10,783 bases of DNA. It comes from Daldinia sp. FL1419 (lineage: Eukaryota; Ascomycota; Sordariomycetes; Xylariales; Hypoxylaceae). Numbering within the stretch: position 1 is the stretch's first letter; each line of letters opens with the position of its first letter. Made by a program: the position numbers and the translations under genes. Positions 9,186-10,783 of the stretch are shown here, one piece after another. A model generated the notes under the pieces. It made no database searches. It saw only the letters and a list, made by a program, of their open reading frames with translations, and had not been told where the DNA came from. The stretch covers positions 1-10,783 of the forward strand of contig MU623760.1 of NCBI GenBank assembly GCA_025201765.1, given 5' to 3'.

Positions 9186-9778
9186 AATATATTGAATAAG
9201 AATTTTAATAATTTTTGTAGGATATGCCTTGCCTTGTACTTCAATTATTTTATAAGAAATTAAAAGGTATAAATAAAATATGAGATATAAGGTAACTATA
9301 TTTTGGAAAGGGGAATAAAACAATCAAATAAAGGAACAGATATATGTGATTATTTATAAATAGTAGCACTTTATAGGAGATCTTATTTAAAAAAAGGATT
9401 AAAATTATATATATTTATACGAAAATTTTATAAAGGAGATTTTTAAAAGGCTATAATAAGCTTAAATTAATCAAATAAAAAAGATAAGTTTTAAGGGCTT
9501 ATTTATATTTAAAAGAGCTGTAAAGACTTAGGAACTCTGATTCTAAAGAGGCTAATAAGGTTTCTGCAGGGTAGCATCTATTATATAAATATATTATATT
9601 AATTCATTATATTTAAAAAGAGCCTATAGAAATTTAGAAGAGTTGGTTCTATAGATGTTAATAGGGTTTTATAAAATAATCTTAATTATATAATTATATT
9701 ATATTAATTTAATAATTTTTTTATTTGGAAATTATATTTATTATTAAATATTAAATTAATAATTATAAAATGAAATTA

Positions 9779-9790
9779 ATTGGTCCTGAA
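9779..9790 (+). repeat. Subterminal direct repeat, right
   Basis: This is the partner of 5372-5383, identical over ATTGGTCCTGAA. The base before it is A here and G on the left, again a transition. Unlike the terminal repeats, it is direct rather than inverted. Confidence 0.55.
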
Positions 9791-9795
9791 AGTAA

Positions 9796-9830
9796 ACTGG
9801 TTGCGAAGCGACCAGTCCAAAAAAACTAGT
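9796..9830 (-). repeat. Right terminal inverted repeat with hairpin
   Basis: On the + strand ACTGGTTGC (9796-9804) pairs with GCGACCAGT (9808-9816) around GAA, with one mismatch that a C to T change explains. An A run and ACTAGT (9819-9830) follow. Read inward on the - strand it matches the left terminus in ACTAGT, the T run, GA and the core CGCTTCGC. Confidence 0.75.
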
Positions 9831-10783
9831 AAATTATATATCTTATTAAATAAAATAAATTATAATATTAATATTAATAATATTGAAAAAATTAATAAAT
9901 TTTATTATTATTATTAAATTAAAGATAAAATTCTATAATAATTTAAATTTAATTTAAAAGATCTTAATTTAAATTTTAATTATAAAATAATAATTAATAT
10001 TATATATTTTAATAAATAATTTATTTTATATATAATTAATATAATTATTAAATTTTAAATAATATATTTTATAAAATAATCTTGATTAAAAAGATTTAGA
10101 AAATATTTAAATAATATTAAATTAATATTTACCTTGGATTTCCTAATATAATCATTTATGATATTAATATCAACTTTAATAGCACTAAATTTAAGAATAA
10201 AGTACATATTATAAGAATTACTTATTATTAAATATTAATAAAAGTTTATTAATTTACTAATAAAATAAAAACATATTATAACCTTATTTATAAAATTTAT
10301 AAAATTATTATAAATAAATTTTAAGGTTTTAATTTAAAAATACTATAATTATAGCTGGCTATTAAGATAATAAATAATATTATTAATTTAAATAATTTAA
10401 TCCTTACCCTTTTAATTTTTAATGTATATTTCAAAATTAAAATAAATTTACTACCTATCCCCTTTTAAATCAAAAAGATATAAATTATTTAGAAAATAAT
10501 AATTAAAATTAAGAAGATTAAATTATAATAATTAATTAAAAATATTTGAAATATAAAAAAAATTTAAATATTTAAAAAATCTTATTTATATTATTCCTAA
10601 TAAATAATAAAATTTTAATTTATTATAAAAAAGATAATTAAAAAGGTCCTTATAAAATAATTATAATTATTAATAAAAATATAATTATTATTTTAAATAT
10701 ATTTAATGGAATATTTATATTTAAGAATTTTTATATTAAATTTTATATATAATTAAAAAAATCCTTATATTTATTAAATAATT
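9831..10783. other. AT-rich right flank, no gene
   Basis: No open frame, RNA gene or clear repeat was recognised. G and C are both very scarce up to about 10100. A weak C-over-G bias appears around 10400-10470. It is probably more RIP-decayed repeat DNA of unknown origin. Confidence 0.6.

Larger units (their letters stand above)
7022..9718 (+). pseudogene. Degenerate array of repeated coding-like modules, unrecognised
   Basis: About 2.7 kb is built from recurring segments. A head segment (ATATCTT, then GGTATTAAAATGATCAAATAAA) starts near 7169, 7716, 7935, 8305, 8602, 8877 and 9285. A segment translating as (F/L)xLI(R/K)-stop-E, often followed by LxGLYI, recurs near 7332, 7490, 7645, 8086, 8478, 8766, 9041 and 9461. 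A tail segment translating like EANRVLQxNxNYIII recurs about five times. Stops are TAA, TAG or TGA where another copy may have a sense codon; at 8781-8783 CAA replaces the stop of its sister modules. This fits RIP of glutamine, arginine or tryptophan codons. Module order is irregular and frames shift between modules. I do not recognise the protein; a non-coding satellite-like origin remains possible. The region is strongly G-over-C on the + strand. Confidence 0.55.
5310..9830. mobile_element. Hairpin-ended inverted-repeat element, about 4.5 kb, degraded
   Basis: The two termini are inverted relative to each other. Both read ACTAGT plus oligo-T and then a GC-rich hairpin with the core CGCTTCGC. 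TAA lies outside CTAG on both sides (5308-5310 and 9830-9832) and could be a 3-bp target duplication. A TA or CTAG duplication is equally compatible because CTAG is a palindrome. Known fungal DNA transposons of the Tc1/mariner (TA) and PIF/Harbinger (3-bp TWA) groups have terminal inverted repeats and short duplications, but no transposase with a DDE/D pattern was recognised. The interior splits into a C-rich left arm and a G-rich repetitive right arm at 6980-7017, so it may be a composite or nested element. The boundary call is fairly firm; the class is open. Confidence 0.6.

Noticed and set aside
7022..9718. CRISPR-like array
   Set aside because: Repeats are long, diverged and irregularly spaced without uniform spacers, and the sequence context is eukaryotic.
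1..10783. Mitochondrial genome or plasmid, suggested by the extreme AT content and GC hairpins like yeast mitochondrial GC clusters
   Set aside because: No tRNA, rRNA, cox, cob, atp or nad sequence was seen, and TAA/TAG stops are dense under any code. Transition-only divergence between repeats, with a LINE-type insertion scar, fits nuclear RIP better. It is not fully excluded.

Overview
This window reads as a very AT-rich, gene-free block of a filamentous fungal nuclear genome (most likely an ascomycete), shaped by repeat-induced point mutation (RIP). Diverged copies of the same repeat differ almost only by C/T and G/A transitions, TpA steps are everywhere, stop codons are dense in all six frames, and the few GC-richer spots are small islands. 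No intact protein gene, tRNA, rRNA or CRISPR array could be found. G+C was judged by eye as well under 20% and was not counted. A mitochondrial origin was considered and disfavoured. The species is not identifiable.

Layout. (1) 1-2198: featureless decayed AT-rich DNA. (2) 2199-5017: three direct copies of one element sharing an identical 3' end and a (TAAA)n-type tail. Copies 1 and 2 are head-to-tail units of about 1.1 kb. Copy 3 is 5'-truncated (about 417 bp) and is flanked by a 14-bp target-site duplication with one A/G difference. This is the signature of target-primed (LINE-type, non-LTR) retrotransposition; no reverse transcriptase remains. (3) 5018-5309: short AT-rich spacer. (4) 5310-9830: a candidate 4.5-kb composite element bounded by inverted repeats. 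Each terminus has an ACTAGT + oligo-T end followed by a GC-rich hairpin with the same core (CGCTTCGC). Four stem base pairs differ between the two ends and stay paired apart from one RIP-type mismatch. (5) 9831-10783: featureless AT-rich flank.

Inside the composite element, the left arm (5384-6977) is C-containing and nearly G-free. The right arm (7022-9718) is G-containing and nearly C-free. A 38-bp GC-rich island at 6980-7017 lies exactly at the switch. The right arm is a degenerate array of repeated modules. It carries a recurring 17-bp motif (TTGAATAGGAGCTCTAA-like) and recurring peptide motifs broken by stops of the kind RIP makes from CAA, CAG, CGA and TGG. It looks like the wreck of an internally repetitive coding region that I do not recognise.

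Nothing here is expected to be expressed as a functional protein. The interest lies in the fossil record: how the elements inserted, how RIP acted differently on copies of different length and on different strands, and what the hairpin-ended element was.
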